Source: Proteus penneri
GTDB taxonomy: Bacteria > Pseudomonadota > Gammaproteobacteria > Enterobacterales > Enterobacteriaceae
NCBI RefSeq assembly: GCF_003144535.1
Contig: NZ_PHFJ01000006.1
Span: forward strand, 124,001 to 188,000
Length of the DNA: 64,000 nt
Direction: 5' to 3'
Both the position numbers and the translations under genes were made by a program. The notes beneath the pieces were generated by a model that ran no database searches, was not told the DNA's origin, and worked only from the letters and a program-made list of their open reading frames with translations. Shown here piece after piece: positions 1 through 14,178 of the stretch. Every line of letters begins with the position of its first letter. Positions within the stretch are counted from its first letter, which is position 1.

Positions 1-1176
1 AACTTTATGACCCATTTCTTCAGCAACAAGCTGTGCAGTTTCTTGGTCTAAAACCTGATTAATGGTCGCCATCGCACCCATTTTCATCATAGTTTTGATA
101 ACTTCAGACCCTTTCACTGCCATTTTGTTAGCTAGTTCAGCAACAGAAATAGTCTCACCGATAATAACATCACGGTTTACAACAGCTGCTGGCTTATTGA
201 AGCTTTGCTGTAATGAACTACCTTTACGTTTACCTTTCTTGTTAGTACGACCAGCAGCACGTGCTTCTTCACGATCTGCTTTTTCAGAATGGCGGTTGTT
301 CTTCTTAGGACGAGGAGCCTTAGCATTGCGACCACGACCGCGGCCACCTTCAACTTCAGCATCACTTTCATCTTCTGCATCACGAGCATAACGTGATGTT
401 GTTACATGATAGTCTGAGCCTTCAGTTTCTGGTGCTTTAGGTTCAGCAGTCCATTTTTCAGCATTTTCTTCAGCTAAACGACGTGCTTTTTCTGCTGCTA
501 TACGTGCTTCTTCTTCCGCTTTACGGCGCTGTGCTTCTTCCGTTTTACGCTTCAGTTCAGCCTGTTCAGCATTGCGACGTGCTTTTTCCTGATCTGCTGC
601 TTTATCAGCTTTTGGTTTATCGTTTTGTTTCACTTTATCTTTTTCCGCTGCTTCGCGCTTAGCTAATTCCGCTGCTTCACGTTTTGCTTCTTCAGCTTTA
701 CGTTTCGCTTTTTCTTCGGCGTCTTTCTTTGCCTTTTCAGCTTCACGTTTTGCTTTTTCTTCAGCTTCGCGCTGTGCTTTCTCTTGTGCTTCGCGCTGGG
801 CTTTTTCTTCGGCTTCGCGATGCGCCTTTTCTTCCGCTTCACGCTGAGCTTGCTCATCCGCTTGCGCTTTTTCAATGGCGTCACGGTTCACATAAGTGCG
901 TTTTTTGCGGACTTCGATGGCTACTGATTTACTTTTGCCACCTGTACCAGGAACACTTAACGTACTACGCACTTTGCGTTGTAACGTTAACTTTTCTGGT
1001 TGGTTGGTTGATACGTCTTTATCACGATTCAACCAAGCCAGTAAGGTTTCTTTCTCTTTTTGGGAGACGGAATCAGAGACGGTCTTCTTAATACCGGCAT
1101 CAGCAAACTGCTGTACCAAACGTTCAACCGGTGTCTGAATCTCTTCTGCCAGTGATTTTACTGTTTCATCTGTCAT
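1..1176 (-). CDS. infB: Translation initiation factor IF-2, N-terminal part (cut by window edge)
   Basis: GTPase that places initiator tRNA on the 30S subunit and promotes subunit joining. Only the first 392 codons are present; the G domain lies beyond the left edge. The ATG at 1174-1176 begins [12 protein letters not shown], the usual enterobacterial IF-2 N-terminus. Roughly residues 100-230 are a very charged Lys/Glu/Ala stretch encoded by near-repeats of a KREAEEKA-type unit (about 480-880), as in E. coli IF-2. The codons nearest the edge read [18 protein letters not shown], the IF2_N domain that precedes the GTPase. It lies 22 bp downstream of nusA in the rimP-nusA-infB operon. Confidence 0.97.
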   Translation of the reverse strand, partial: MTDETVKSLAEEIQTPVERLVQQFADAGIKKTVSDSVSQKEKETLLAWLNRDKDVSTNQPEKLTLQRKVRSTLSVPGTGGKSKSVAIEVRKKRTYVNRDAIEKAQADEQAQREAEEKAHREAEEKAQREAQEKAQREAEEKAKREAEKAKKDAEEKAKRKAEEAKREAAELAKREAAEKDKVKQNDKPKADKAADQEKARRNAEQAELKRKTEEAQRRKAEEEARIAAEKARRLAEENAEKWTAEPKAPETEGSDYHVTTSRYARDAEDESDAEVEGGRGRGRNAKAPRPKKNNRHSEKADREEARAAGRTNKKGKRKGSSLQQSFNKPAAVVNRDVIIGETISVAELANKMAVKGSEVIKTMMKMGAMATINQVLDQETAQLVAEEMGHKV

Positions 1177-1198
1177 TCTGTTCCTTCCTGCTCAGTTG

Positions 1199-3262
<2,064 letters not shown>

Positions 3263-3382
3263 TATGCAACTGGACCCTGTAACTTGCCATTCGAGAATAA
3301 CCTCTTCTTACGGCACATTCCACTCAGGATCATAATCGGTTCAACAAGATGATTAATGAGAAAAGTGCTGTATTGTTAGAAG

Positions 3383-3459
<77 letters not shown>

Positions 3460-3519
3460 TTCGAAAAACGTGGCAAATTTTACGCTGATAACAAGCAAAA
3501 CGCAAGCTATCTGGAATAA

Positions 3520-3609
3520 TGGTGCCGAGAACGGGACTTGAACCCGTACGCCCGTTTTATAGGCACTACCACCTCAAGGTAGCGTGTATACCAATTTCAC
3601 CACCTCGGC
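3520..3609 (-). tRNA. leuU: tRNA-Leu (GAG)
   Basis: A class II tRNA of about 90 nt including CCA, with a long variable arm. Anticodon stem-loop CTACC-TTGAGGT-GGTAG gives anticodon GAG. Acceptor stem GCCGAGG pairs with TCTCGGC (one G-T pair). It lies between secG and metY, where E. coli has leuU. Confidence 0.95.
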
Positions 3610-3667
3610 ACTTAATGAGACTGTCACTGCGTAAATATTAACAATCTCATTTAAATCTTTACTTAGT

Positions 3668-4012
3668 TTACTGCGGAATATCTGTATTTGCTGGCGCTAC
3701 AGGCGCTGCTAACTGCTCAGCTTTTTTAGCTTCTTCTGTAGTCTGCTCGATAGACATCCATTTGCTGTCTTCACGCACAGTTTTATTGGCACTTAGATTA
3801 CCTAAAATAAGGGCAAGTACAATAAAAGCTGTCGCTAAAACAGCGGTCATACGGGTCATAAAATTAGCTGAACCGCTTGAACCAAATACTGTACCGGAAG
3901 CACCTGCACCAAAAGAAGCGCCCATATCAGCACCTTTACCCTGCTGTAACAGGATCAGACCAACTAGCCCTGTTGCTACAATGATAAGAATAACAATGAG
4001 TGCCGTATACAT
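3668..4012 (-). CDS. secG: Preprotein translocase subunit SecG
   Basis: Small inner-membrane subunit of SecYEG that supports SecA-driven export. The ATG at 4010-4012 gives MYTALIVILIIVATGLVG and 114 residues (E. coli 110); a longer open frame upstream lacks the family start. Two membrane helices (about 2-22 and 52-72) flank the conserved Gly/Ser-rich GASGTVFGSSG cytoplasmic loop. The tail is charged with a Pro/Ala-rich end. Gene order glmM-secG-leuU is conserved in enterobacteria. Confidence 0.96.
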   Translation of the reverse strand: MYTALIVILIIVATGLVGLILLQQGKGADMGASFGAGASGTVFGSSGSANFMTRMTAVLATAFIVLALILGNLSANKTVREDSKWMSIEQTTEEAKKAEQLAAPVAPANTDIPQ

Positions 4013-4177
4013 TTGCGTTACCTTTTCTATGGAACTTATCGACTTAACGATAACCTTCGATTGCTTCACCCGCTTTAGTTCAAGACCTTACTAAGCGGGT
4101 GTGAATACTAACCAAAGCTGAACTGACAAGCAAGGTTATTTTACTACAAAGTGATTGATTGAAGAAAAAATCATCAA

Positions 4178-5515
4178 TTAACCAACGTGCTTCACTGCGT
4201 CAGCAATACGATTTGCCATCGCAGTCACTTGCTCTTCATTTTCACCTTCAACCATGACACGAATTAAAGGTTCTGTACCTGATTTACGCAATAATACACG
4301 ACCTTTACCAGCCAGTTCGTCTTCAACTGCTTTAGCGACTTTCTGAACTTCTGCTGTTTGTAGCGGATCATGGCTACCCGTAAAGCGAACATTCACTAAA
4401 ACTTGTGGTAATAGTTTCATACCACTACATAGATCATGCAGACTCATATGGTTACGCACCATTGCACTTAAAACTTGTAAACCTGCAACAATACCGTCAC
4501 CTGTAGTCGTTTTATCTAATAAAATAATGTGGCCTGAATTTTCAGCACCTAAACGCCAACCTTTCTCTTGTAATTTTTCAAGCACATAGCGGTCACCCAC
4601 TTTTGCTCTGACAAAAGGAATACCCAGTTGTTTAAGTGCAATCTCTAATCCCATATTACTCATTAGAGTACCAACTGCACCACCACGTAATTGGCCTTGG
4701 CGTAACGCTTCTCTTGCAATAATGTAGAGAATTTGGTCACCATCAACTTTTAGACCTTGATGATCAACCATAATGATACGGTCACCATCACCATCAAAAG
4801 CTAAACCAACATCAGCGCCTTCTTCTAATACGCGTTTTTGCAACATACGAACATCTGTTGCGCCACACTCTTCGTTAATATTGATACCCGTTGGCTCACA
4901 ACCAATAGTGATCACTTCAGCGCCTAATTCACGAAATACGTTTGGCGCAATATGGTATGTTGCACCATGAGCACAATCGACAACCACTTTTAAACCATTA
5001 AGGTTGTTTTCATTCGGAAAAGTCCCCTTACAGAATTCAATATAACGACCTGCCGCATCCACGATACGATTTGCACGACCAAGCTCGGCTGATTCAACAC
5101 AAGTAATTGGCTTTTCCATTTCAGCTTCAATGGCTTCTTCTACTTCATCCGGTAATTTTGTGCCATCAATAGAGAAGAATTTGATCCCGTTATCGTAATA
5201 AGGGTTATGAGAGGCCGAAATGACAATCCCAGCTTCAGCGCGGAATGTACGCGTTAAATAAGCAACAGCAGGTGTTGGCATTGGCCCAGTAAATGAGGCT
5301 GATAAACCTGCAGCCGCTAAACCCGCTTCTAATGCTGACTCCAGCATATAGCCTGAAATACGAGTATCTTTACCAATAATGATTTTGCGAGAGCCATGAC
5401 GTGCTAATACTTTACCCGCAGCCCAACCTAGTTTTAAGACAAAATCAGGTGTAATCGGACTATCACCTACTTTTCCACGGATACCATCTGTTCCAAAGTA
5501 TTTACGTTCGCTCAT
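4178..5515 (-). CDS. glmM: Phosphoglucosamine mutase GlmM
   Basis: Interconverts glucosamine-6-phosphate and glucosamine-1-phosphate, a step towards UDP-GlcNAc for peptidoglycan and LPS. 445 residues, the usual family length. The phosphoserine loop is SASHNP with the catalytic Ser at 102; the metal-binding loop DGDGDR starts at 241; the C-terminal phosphate-binding loop [12 protein letters not shown] is present. Its start overlaps the folP stop by 4 bp (ATGA-type), indicating translational coupling. Confidence 0.98.
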   Translation of the reverse strand: MSERKYFGTDGIRGKVGDSPITPDFVLKLGWAAGKVLARHGSRKIIIGKDTRISGYMLESALEAGLAAAGLSASFTGPMPTPAVAYLTRTFRAEAGIVISASHNPYYDNGIKFFSIDGTKLPDEVEEAIEAEMEKPITCVESAELGRANRIVDAAGRYIEFCKGTFPNENNLNGLKVVVDCAHGATYHIAPNVFRELGAEVITIGCEPTGININEECGATDVRMLQKRVLEEGADVGLAFDGDGDRIIMVDHQGLKVDGDQILYIIAREALRQGQLRGGAVGTLMSNMGLEIALKQLGIPFVRAKVGDRYVLEKLQEKGWRLGAENSGHIILLDKTTTGDGIVAGLQVLSAMVRNHMSLHDLCSGMKLLPQVLVNVRFTGSHDPLQTAEVQKVAKAVEDELAGKGRVLLRKSGTEPLIRVMVEGENEEQVTAMANRIADAVKHVG

Positions 5516-6354
5516 TCATTATTTTCCTTTGCAGAAAGAGTCGCTTGTACGACTTTCATCGCATCAACAGTCTCTTTAACATCGTGTACACGAATAATTT
5601 GTGCGCCTTGCATCGCTGCAATAACTGCACAGGCCACACTACCAGCAACACGCTCTTGTGGTGGCACATTCAATAATTGTCCAACCATTGATTTGCGTGA
5701 CATTCCGGCAAGTATAGGTAGGCCAAAGTGATGAAGTTCACTTAAGTGTGCTAATAATTGGTAATTATGCGCTAAATTTTTACCAAAGCCGAATCCTGGA
5801 TCAAGAATAATTTGATTTTTTTCGATCCCAGCATCAACACAACGCTGAATATTTTCTTGTAAAAAACGATCGACATCCATCATCACATTCTCATAATGTG
5901 GTGATTGTTGCATAGTTTTAGGATTGCCCTGCATATGCATAATACACACTGGCAAACCTGTTTTAGCGGCTGCTTCAAGTGCTCCCGGCTCTCGTAAAGA
6001 GCGAATATCATTGATAATTGAAGCACCTACGTTTGCAGATTCAGTAATGACCTGAGCTTTGGATGTATCAACAGAGATCCAAATATCAAAACGCTGACGA
6101 ATAGCCTCAACAACAGGAACAACACGCTGCAACTCTTCATCAATAGAGACATCACTTGCGCCAGGTCTAGTAGACTCACCACCAATATCGATGATAGTAG
6201 CCCCTTCAGCGATTAATTTTGCCGCATGATCAACTGCATCATTAAGTGAATTATGAGTGCCACCATCAGAAAAAGAGTCTGGAGTAACATTCAAAATCCC
6301 CATAACTTGAGGTGCTGATAAGTTAAGTTCTGTTCCTCTCGCCATTAATTTCAT
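5512..6354 (-). CDS. folP: Dihydropteroate synthase
   Basis: Condenses p-aminobenzoate with the pterin pyrophosphate in folate synthesis; target of sulfonamides. 280 residues. Signature [15 protein letters not shown] at 18-32, the GGESTRPGA loop, DPGFGFGK and the final IRVHDVKET are all intact. Start [10 protein letters not shown] aligns with E. coli MKLFAQGTSL. Downstream of ftsH and overlapping glmM, the conserved ftsH-folP-glmM order. Confidence 0.98.
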   Translation of the reverse strand: MKLMARGTELNLSAPQVMGILNVTPDSFSDGGTHNSLNDAVDHAAKLIAEGATIIDIGGESTRPGASDVSIDEELQRVVPVVEAIRQRFDIWISVDTSKAQVITESANVGASIINDIRSLREPGALEAAAKTGLPVCIMHMQGNPKTMQQSPHYENVMMDVDRFLQENIQRCVDAGIEKNQIILDPGFGFGKNLAHNYQLLAHLSELHHFGLPILAGMSRKSMVGQLLNVPPQERVAGSVACAVIAAMQGAQIIRVHDVKETVDAMKVVQATLSAKENNE

Positions 6355-6371
6355 TTCATTGATACCTTCAT

Positions 6372-6397
6372 AAAAAAACCCCAGAAGCCTGGGGTTT
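6372..6397 (-). terminator. Terminator between ftsH and folP
   Basis: AAACCCCAG and CTGGGGTTT form a 9-bp stem around a 4-nt loop, followed on the minus strand by a T-run. It should end part of the ftsH message before folP. Confidence 0.8.
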
Positions 6398-6436
6398 GTA
6401 TTTATAGCTTACTCAATGTGCATAACCCGATAAGGA

Positions 6437-8380
6437 TTAGTGAGTATTTTTATCAGAAGGTGTATCACTTTCTGACTCTGGCTTATCTTTTGGCTCACTC
6501 GCTACATGCGCTTGTGCTGGCTGGGCAGTAGTTGTACTACTATTGCCATTATTGCCTTCCCAACCCGCAGGTGGACGAACATCACGACGATTCATTAAAT
6601 CATCAATTTGAGGCGCATCGATAGTTTCATAAGTCATCAGTGCATCTTTCATTGAGTGCAGAATATCAAGGTTGTCCATTAAGATCTGACGAGCACGAAC
6701 ATAGTTACGATCAACGATAGCTTTAATTTCTTCGTCAATTGTACGCGCTGTTTCATCAGACATATGCTGCGCTTTAGCAACAGAACGACCTAAGAACACT
6801 TCACCTTCTTCTTCTGCGTACAGCAATGGTCCTAATTTTTCAGAGAAGCCCCACTGTGTCACCATATTACGTGCAATATTAGTTGCCACTTTGATGTCAT
6901 TAGAAGCACCCGTAGAAACATGCTCTGCTCCATAGATAATTTCTTCAGCTAAACGGCCACCGTAAAGTGTTGAAATTTGGCTCTCTAACTTCTGGCGACT
7001 CGCACTAATTTGATCGCCTTCTGGTAAGAAGAAAGTCACACCTAATGCACGTCCACGAGGAATAATCGTCACTTTATGCACAGGATCATGTTCAGGTACT
7101 AAACGTCCAATAATTGCGTGGCCAGCTTCATGATAAGCAGTTGATGCTTTTTGTTCTTCCGTCATCACCATTGAACGACGCTCTGCACCCATCATTATCT
7201 TATCTTTCGCTTTCTCAAACTCGACCATTGAGACAACACGTTTATTACCACGTGCAGCGAATAAAGCGGCTTCATTAACTAAGTTAGCTAAGTCAGCACC
7301 AGAGAAACCTGGCGTACCACGTGCTAAAATTGCTGGATCAACATCTGGTGATAAAGGCACGCGGCGCATATGGACTTTAAGGATTTGCTCACGTCCACGC
7401 ACATCAGGTAAACCAACAACCACTTGGCGGTCAAAACGACCAGGACGAAGTAATGCTGGGTCTAACACATCAGGACGGTTAGTTGCCGCAATAACAATAA
7501 TACCTTCATTACCTTCGAAGCCATCCATTTCAACGAGCATTTGGTTCAGTGTTTGTTCACGTTCATCATGACCACCACCTAAACCAGCACCACGTTGGCG
7601 ACCAACCGCATCGATTTCATCGATAAAGATGATACAAGGTGCTGCTTTTTTAGCTTGTTCAAACATATCACGAACACGAGAAGCACCCACACCCACAAAC
7701 ATTTCAACAAAATCAGAACCTGAAATGGTAAAGAATGGAACTTTCGCTTCACCCGCGATGGCTTTTGCTAATAACGTTTTACCTGTACCAGGAGGCCCCA
7801 CCATCAGAATACCTTTAGGGATTTTACCCCCTAACTTCTGGAAGCGACCCGGATCACGTAAATATTCAACTAATTCGCTTACTTCTTCTTTCGCTTCATC
7901 ACAACCTGCAACATCAGCAAAAGTTGTTTTGATTTGGTCTTCTGTCAACATGCGCGCCTTGCTTTTCCCGAAAGACATCGCACCTTTACCGCCACCACCT
8001 TGCATTTGGCGCATAAAGAAAATCCAAAGACCAATAAGTAATAGCATTGGGAACCAAGACACAAAAATTTGAGTCAGAAGACTTTGGCCTTCAAGTGGTT
8101 CGCCCGTTACTTTTACATTACGGTTCATTAAAGTGGTCAGCAGGTTGTCATCACGCATAGGCATATACGTGCTGTACTTTGAGTTATCTGTTTTAGTTAC
8201 ATTAATATCATAACCACTTATGCTGACCTCGCGTAATTGGTTATTAGTTAACTCATTGATAAAGGTAGAGTAATCCACCTTACGACTATTCGAATCGCTG
8301 GGTCCGAAGCTCTGGAATAATGACATCAAAACGACTGCAATAACTAGCCAGAGGATCAGGTTTTTCGCCATGTCACTCAA
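6437..8380 (-). CDS. ftsH: ATP-dependent zinc metalloprotease FtsH
   Basis: Essential membrane AAA+ protease that degrades unassembled membrane proteins and soluble substrates such as sigma-32 and LpxC. Two N-terminal membrane helices (about 7-25 and 100-120), Walker A GPPGTGKT, Walker [12 protein letters not shown], arginine-finger region RPGRFDR and zinc site HEAGH (about residue 417) are visible. I report the TTG at 8380 (647 residues), which has GAGG eight bases upstream; the ATG three codons later matches the E. coli annotation (644). Forms an operon with rlmE. Its regulators hflK and hflC lie elsewhere in this window. Confidence 0.98.
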   Translation of the reverse strand: MSDMAKNLILWLVIAVVLMSLFQSFGPSDSNSRKVDYSTFINELTNNQLREVSISGYDINVTKTDNSKYSTYMPMRDDNLLTTLMNRNVKVTGEPLEGQSLLTQIFVSWFPMLLLIGLWIFFMRQMQGGGGKGAMSFGKSKARMLTEDQIKTTFADVAGCDEAKEEVSELVEYLRDPGRFQKLGGKIPKGILMVGPPGTGKTLLAKAIAGEAKVPFFTISGSDFVEMFVGVGASRVRDMFEQAKKAAPCIIFIDEIDAVGRQRGAGLGGGHDEREQTLNQMLVEMDGFEGNEGIIVIAATNRPDVLDPALLRPGRFDRQVVVGLPDVRGREQILKVHMRRVPLSPDVDPAILARGTPGFSGADLANLVNEAALFAARGNKRVVSMVEFEKAKDKIMMGAERRSMVMTEEQKASTAYHEAGHAIIGRLVPEHDPVHKVTIIPRGRALGVTFFLPEGDQISASRQKLESQISTLYGGRLAEEIIYGAEHVSTGASNDIKVATNIARNMVTQWGFSEKLGPLLYAEEEGEVFLGRSVAKAQHMSDETARTIDEEIKAIVDRNYVRARQILMDNLDILHSMKDALMTYETIDAPQIDDLMNRRDVRPPAGWEGNNGNSSTTTAQPAQAHVASEPKDKPESESDTPSDKNTH

Positions 8381-8427
8381 GGGATTAACCTCATATTACA
8401 ACTGTGTTAACAAATAGCTTTAGGGTA

Positions 8428-9057
8428 CTAAAGTTTACGCCCTGTGGCTACAATATATACTTCACGAGAACGAGACCGCGAAGCGTCTGGTTTACGAACT
8501 TTCACTTTCGTAAACAGGGAGCGTATTTGCCCCAGGTACTCATCAAAGCCTTCTCCCTGAAACACCTTGACAATAAAACTTCCCCCGGGAGCCAGTACAT
8601 CACGACACATATCAAGCGCTAACTCTACTAAATACATGGATCGAGGGATATCGACCGCGGGTGTACCGCTCATGTTTGGAGCCATGTCAGACATGACAAC
8701 CTGGACTTTGTTTTCACCTACTCTATCAAGCAATGCCTTCAACACAAGTTCATCACGAAAATCGCCTTGAAGGAAATCGACTCCGACTATAGGATCCATA
8801 GGTAAAAGGTCACATGCGATGATTCGACCTTTGCTTCCTAACTTCTGTACAACATATTGAGACCACCCTCCTGGGGCTGCTCCTAAATCGACAACGGTCA
8901 TACCTGGTTTAAAGATATTGTCACTTTGCTGAATTTCTTCAAGTTTAAACCAAGCACGAGAGCGAAACCCTTTTTTCTGTGCTTGCTGAACATATTTATC
9001 ACTAAAATGTTCTTGTAACCAGCGGCTAGAGCTTGCCGAACGTTTTTTATTGGCCAT
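8428..9057 (-). CDS. rlmE: 23S rRNA 2'-O-methyltransferase RlmE (U2552)
   Basis: Methylates U2552 of 23S rRNA in the 50S subunit. The ATG at 9055-9057 gives [17 protein letters not shown] and 209 residues, the same length as E. coli RlmE/FtsJ. The SAM-binding motif [15 protein letters not shown] and the catalytic K-D-K-E set (Lys in [32 protein letters not shown]) are visible. Immediately upstream of ftsH on the same strand. Confidence 0.97.
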   Translation of the reverse strand: MANKKRSASSSRWLQEHFSDKYVQQAQKKGFRSRAWFKLEEIQQSDNIFKPGMTVVDLGAAPGGWSQYVVQKLGSKGRIIACDLLPMDPIVGVDFLQGDFRDELVLKALLDRVGENKVQVVMSDMAPNMSGTPAVDIPRSMYLVELALDMCRDVLAPGGSFIVKVFQGEGFDEYLGQIRSLFTKVKVRKPDASRSRSREVYIVATGRKL

Positions 9058-9199
9058 TGCGTTTTCCAACTATCATACACTTAGCTATCAATATTTTTAC
9101 TCTTTCACTCATTTAACCCCGTATTAACGACATTTTATGGTGATAAATGAGAGATGGCGTTAGAATAGATCGTTTTCAATCCCAACAAAGCAAAAATTA

Positions 9200-9496
9200 A
9201 TGATGACTCTTAACAAAAAACAAATTCAACACCTGAAAGGGCTCGCTCATCACCTGAATCCAGTCGTTATGATTGGTAACAACGGGTTGACTGAAGGCGT
9301 TCTTGCAGAAATTGAACTCGCTCTGGCGCACCATGAGCTTATCAAAGTCAAAATCGCAGGCGAAGATCGAGATGTTAAAAACTTGATCGTGACTGCGATT
9401 GTACGCGAAAGCGGTGCACAGAATGTACAAGTTATCGGAAAAATTCTTGTTCTTTATCGTCCTTCAGAAGCACGCAAAATTATTTTACCGAAATAA
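9200..9496 (+). CDS. yhbY: Ribosome assembly RNA-binding protein YhbY
   Basis: CRM-domain protein associated with pre-50S particles. 98 residues from the first ATG, or 97 from the second (9203), which equals E. coli. The GNNGLTEGVLAEIE motif is the CRM GxxG loop region, followed by HELIKVKIAGEDR and a basic end. Divergent from rlmE, as in E. coli. Confidence 0.95.
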   Translation: MMTLNKKQIQHLKGLAHHLNPVVMIGNNGLTEGVLAEIELALAHHELIKVKIAGEDRDVKNLIVTAIVRESGAQNVQVIGKILVLYRPSEARKIILPK

Positions 9497-9518
9497 AACT
9501 TGTATCTTTATATAAAAA

Positions 9519-9567
9519 TGCCATAACTAACTCTATGGCAAAAAAGGCCTTTTAAGGCCTTTTTTAT
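9519..9567. terminator. Double bidirectional terminator between yhbY and greA
   Basis: Two adjacent hairpins: TGCCATA/TATGGCA (9519-9540), then AAAAAGGCC/GGCCTTTTTT (9541-9567). The second has T-runs on both strands and serves the convergent yhbY and greA transcripts. Confidence 0.85.
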
Positions 9568-9617
9568 ATTACCACAGGATGGCACTCTAGTTTTCTATAG
9601 AAACGTAAAATTATAAA

Positions 9618-10094
9618 TTAAATATATTCTACGTTTAAAACTTCATACTCGACTTGTCCACCAGGTGTAGTAATAACAACGACATCATCTAACTCTTTTC
9701 CAATCAACCCACGCGCAATCGGTGAATTAACAGAAATTAAGTTTTCTTTAATGTTAGCTTCATCATCACCAACAATGCGGTAAGTTTGCTCTTCTTCATT
9801 TTCAACATTTAACAGTGTAACTGTTGAACCAAAAATAATACGGCCATTGTTATTCATCTTAGTAATATCAATAACTTGAGCATTTGATAATTTTGCTTCA
9901 ATTTCTTGTATACGACCTTCACAGAAACCTTGTTGCTCTCTTGCAGCATGATATTCCGCGTTTTCTTTTAAGTCTCCATGTTCACGAGCTTCTGCAATAG
10001 CTGCAATAATCTCGGGACGACGAACATTTTTTAAATATTCCAGCTCTTCGCGTAATTTTTCTGCACCTAGAACTGTCATAGGGATCTGATTCAT
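9618..10094 (-). CDS. greA: Transcription elongation factor GreA
   Basis: Rescues backtracked RNA polymerase by stimulating transcript cleavage in the secondary channel. 158 residues as in E. coli. N-terminal coiled coil (1-75) with the acidic tip around [18 protein letters not shown], then the C-terminal FKBP-like domain ending [14 protein letters not shown]. Preceded by a long leader with a terminator hairpin at 10195-10233. Confidence 0.98.
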   Translation of the reverse strand: MNQIPMTVLGAEKLREELEYLKNVRRPEIIAAIAEAREHGDLKENAEYHAAREQQGFCEGRIQEIEAKLSNAQVIDITKMNNNGRIIFGSTVTLLNVENEEEQTYRIVGDDEANIKENLISVNSPIARGLIGKELDDVVVITTPGGQVEYEVLNVEYI

Positions 10095-10502
10095 GTGTTA
10101 ATACCTCAATACTATTCCTAATAAAAAATAGGTATCATCCTGATTTTTTATACTAACAACACAGAGAAAAGGCTCTATTTACTCTTCTCAAGACAAAAAA
10201 AGACACAGGCAACCTTAAATTGGGCCTGTCTCTACGTATATTCGGTGAATGAGGGGCGCTAATATATTCCCAACTCATGCTATTGGGACGTAAACTAAAC
10301 CACCCATACTTAAAACTAAATCTAACACAACAGAAGCATTGCTTCACGCCTTATCTCTCTTTATGAAGAGATAAACAGACTTTTTCCGATAATGGGCTAA
10401 TCCTGCTTGTTACCGTTTACTTTTGCCCTCATTGCCCATTAGTATTAGCCTCTGGCAATCAATACTGTAACGTTACACGTTATAGTCACAGATAGAGAAA
10501 TT
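10095..10502. other. greA-dacB intergenic region, no gene
   Basis: About 408 bp between divergent genes. A short minus-strand frame (10153-10347) resembles no known protein. The region holds the greA leader terminator (10195-10233) and, at about 10268-10288, an inverted repeat TCCCAA/TTGGGA with a 9-nt spacer. AT-rich; promoters for both genes must lie here, but I cannot place them firmly. Confidence 0.6.
10195..10233 (-). terminator. Terminator in the greA leader (GraL-like attenuator)
   Basis: On the minus strand a stem built from GACAGGC and GCCTGTGTC (one bulge) is followed by seven T residues, about 100 bp before the greA start codon. No gene lies upstream on this strand. It would therefore terminate short leader RNAs, as the E. 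coli greA leader does when it yields GraL. Confidence 0.7.
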
Positions 10503-11945
10503 ATGCGCTTACTATCAACATTTCGACGGATACTTTACACATTAAGTATCATCAGTTTTTCAACCCAAGCGATACCTGTTGAAAACTATATATCCCTTCT
10601 TCCTGAAGGAACACAAGTGGGTTTAATAACTCAACCCGTTGGCGCTGCTTCTCCTAATCTTAACTATCATGCCGATCAATTAGCACTTCCTGCAAGTACT
10701 CAGAAAGTAGTGACCGCACTTGCTGCATTACTTCAATTAGGGGGAGATTATCAATTCACCACAACAATGGAAACAGAAGGTAAAATAAAGGACAATCAGC
10801 TTAATGGTGATTTGATCTTTCGTTTTACAGGCGATCCTACATTAAGTCGCCAGCAATTAAGAGCAATGGTTGCTGTATTAAAGCAATCCGGCGTTACAAA
10901 AGTACAGGGTGATTTGCTTATTGATACCTCTGCTTTTTCAAGCCACGATAAAGCACCAGGTTGGGTTTGGAATGATCTAACTCAATGCTTTAGTGCCCCT
11001 CCTAGTGCCGCGATTGTAGATAAAAACTGCTTTTCCGTTTTATTGCAAAGTGGTAACAAAGAAGGTGATATTGCCACAATACGTAAAGCTTCGTTCTATC
11101 CTGTAACCGTTTTAAGTGAAGTTGAAACTTATGAAAAAGGATCAACTCATACCCGTTTTTGTGAATTAGACGTCACTGTTCGAGACTTAAATACTTATGT
11201 CATCACAGGTTGTATTCCTAAACGTGACGATGCTGTACCTTTAATGTTTTCTATTCAAGATGGAGCTCATTGGGCCGGTACAATTTTAAAAGAAGAGTTA
11301 CAGCGCGCCAATATTGAACTTGATGGCTATATCAAACGTCGATCTCAACTAAAAGCACCTGTTACTGTACTCGCACAGACGCAATCAAAACCGTTACATA
11401 ACTTACTGACTACCATGCTAAAAGAGTCTGATAATATGATTGCAGACACCGTTTTTAGAACCATTGGTCGTGAGTATTATGGTGTTGCAGGGACTTGGCG
11501 ATCTGGTGCAGAGGCAACCCGTGCTATTTTAAAACAAAAAGCCGGAATTGATTTAGGAAATACCGTTATGGTTGATGGCTCTGGTCTTTCTCGCCATAAC
11601 CTCATTTCACCTGCAACCATGATGCAAGTCCTTCAATATATTGGACAGCATGAGAGTGATTTAAACTTTATCACGATGCTTCCCCTTTCAGGGCATGACG
11701 GTACATTACAATATCGAGGCGGTTTTCATGAAGCGGGTGTTGATGGCAAAGTTTCCGCCAAAACCGGTTCATTAAAAGGGGTTTACAATCTTGCGGGCTT
11801 TATGACCACGGCAAATGGGCAGAAAGTTGCGTTTGTACAGTACGTTTCAGCGTATTCACCTCCCACAAAGAATCGCAATGCTGGACGCGCTTATTTAGTG
11901 CGTTTTGAAACGAATCTGTATAAAGATATGTACAATAACCGTTAG
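10503..11945 (+). CDS. dacB: D-alanyl-D-alanine carboxypeptidase/endopeptidase PBP4
   Basis: Periplasmic class C penicillin-binding protein that trims pentapeptides and cleaves cross-links. 480 residues (E. coli 477). N-terminal signal peptide (about 1-23, ending STQA). Catalytic SxxK is STQK at 65-68, the SxN motif lies in VDGSGLSRHN, and KTG lies in SAKTGSLKG. Divergent from greA and convergent with obgE, as in E. coli. Confidence 0.97.
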   Translation: MRLLSTFRRILYTLSIISFSTQAIPVENYISLLPEGTQVGLITQPVGAASPNLNYHADQLALPASTQKVVTALAALLQLGGDYQFTTTMETEGKIKDNQLNGDLIFRFTGDPTLSRQQLRAMVAVLKQSGVTKVQGDLLIDTSAFSSHDKAPGWVWNDLTQCFSAPPSAAIVDKNCFSVLLQSGNKEGDIATIRKASFYPVTVLSEVETYEKGSTHTRFCELDVTVRDLNTYVITGCIPKRDDAVPLMFSIQDGAHWAGTILKEELQRANIELDGYIKRRSQLKAPVTVLAQTQSKPLHNLLTTMLKESDNMIADTVFRTIGREYYGVAGTWRSGAEATRAILKQKAGIDLGNTVMVDGSGLSRHNLISPATMMQVLQYIGQHESDLNFITMLPLSGHDGTLQYRGGFHEAGVDGKVSAKTGSLKGVYNLAGFMTTANGQKVAFVQYVSAYSPPTKNRNAGRAYLVRFETNLYKDMYNNR

Positions 11946-11971
11946 ATTTACACGAGATAAGCAACAGATAC

Positions 11972-12003
11972 AAAAAACGCCTAATTAATCAGGCGTTTTT
12001 TAT
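11972..12003. terminator. Bidirectional terminator between dacB and obgE
   Basis: AAAAAACGCCT and AGGCGTTTTTT form an 11-bp stem around an 8-nt loop, with T-runs on both strands between convergent genes. Confidence 0.9.
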
Positions 12004-12026
12004 TTTAATCACAACCAGAATGATCC

Positions 12027-13244
<1,218 letters not shown>

Positions 13245-13272
13245 TTACCCAGAGATGGCCTTTTTTAAATAT

Positions 13273-13304
13273 AAAAAGCCCCGCAACAGATTTGCAGGGC
13301 TTTT
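13273..13304 (-). terminator. Terminator after rpmA
   Basis: AAAAGCCC...GGGCTTTT with a second GCAA/TTGC block forms a long interrupted stem followed by a T-run on the minus strand, between rpmA and obgE. Confidence 0.8.
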
Positions 13305-13329
13305 GACTCGGTGCTTAAAGGACCAGTAA

Positions 13330-13599
<270 letters not shown>

Positions 13600-13606
13600 C
13601 TAAACC

Positions 13607-13915
13607 TTAAGCGATACCAGTGATTTTAACATCAGTAAACCACTGACGGTGGCCCTGTTGTTTACGGCTGTGTTTACGACGACGGAACTTAACAATCTTA
13701 ACTTTATCGCCGCGACCGTGAGCAACCACTTCCGCTTTAACTTTAACGCCCGCAAGGATTGGAGCGCCAATTTGAATGTCATCGCCATTAGCGACCATCA
13801 TTACAGTATCAAACTCGATTGTTTCGCCAGTAGCTACTTCCAGCTTCTCTAAACGAATAGTTTGACCTTCGCTGACTCGGTGTTGTTTACCACCACTTTG
13901 GAAAACCGCGTACAT
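13607..13915 (-). CDS. rplU: 50S ribosomal protein L21
   Basis: Binds 23S rRNA in the 50S subunit. The ATG at 13913-13915 gives [17 protein letters not shown] and 102 residues (E. coli 103); the frame is open for 21 more codons that are not conserved. C-terminal basic segment [16 protein letters not shown] is the RNA-binding signature. First gene of rplU-rpmA, divergent from ispB. Confidence 0.97.
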   Translation of the reverse strand: MYAVFQSGGKQHRVSEGQTIRLEKLEVATGETIEFDTVMMVANGDDIQIGAPILAGVKVKAEVVAHGRGDKVKIVKFRRRKHSRKQQGHRQWFTDVKITGIA

Positions 13916-14178
13916 ATAAACTCCGCTTTCCGCACACTCCCAATATGTATAATTTGAGTGCACAATTAAAATATTCACATAGGGCGCGAATTCTACGCAA
14001 ATTTAGTGCCGATGACAAGTACAGATCGCAAACTAGCGTTAAAAAAAAGAGTTTTTTACACGATATTTATTTCAGCCATTTTTAAAGTACAATCTAAATT
14101 ATAAGAGAGTAAAATCTATGGCATGATCATTTTTTATTAATAATAACGCGCTCATTGGCGAGCCAAAGTCGAAAAAAC

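Noticed and set aside
480-880. Repetitive Ala/Glu/Lys-coding stretch as a tandem repeat or low-complexity insertion
   Set aside because: It is the normal charged region of enterobacterial IF-2 and is in frame with infB.
10153-10347. Minus-strand 64-codon frame upstream of greA
   Set aside because: It spans the leader terminator and has an unusual Cys/Phe/Arg-rich composition with no ribosome-binding site; a leader RNA explains the region better.
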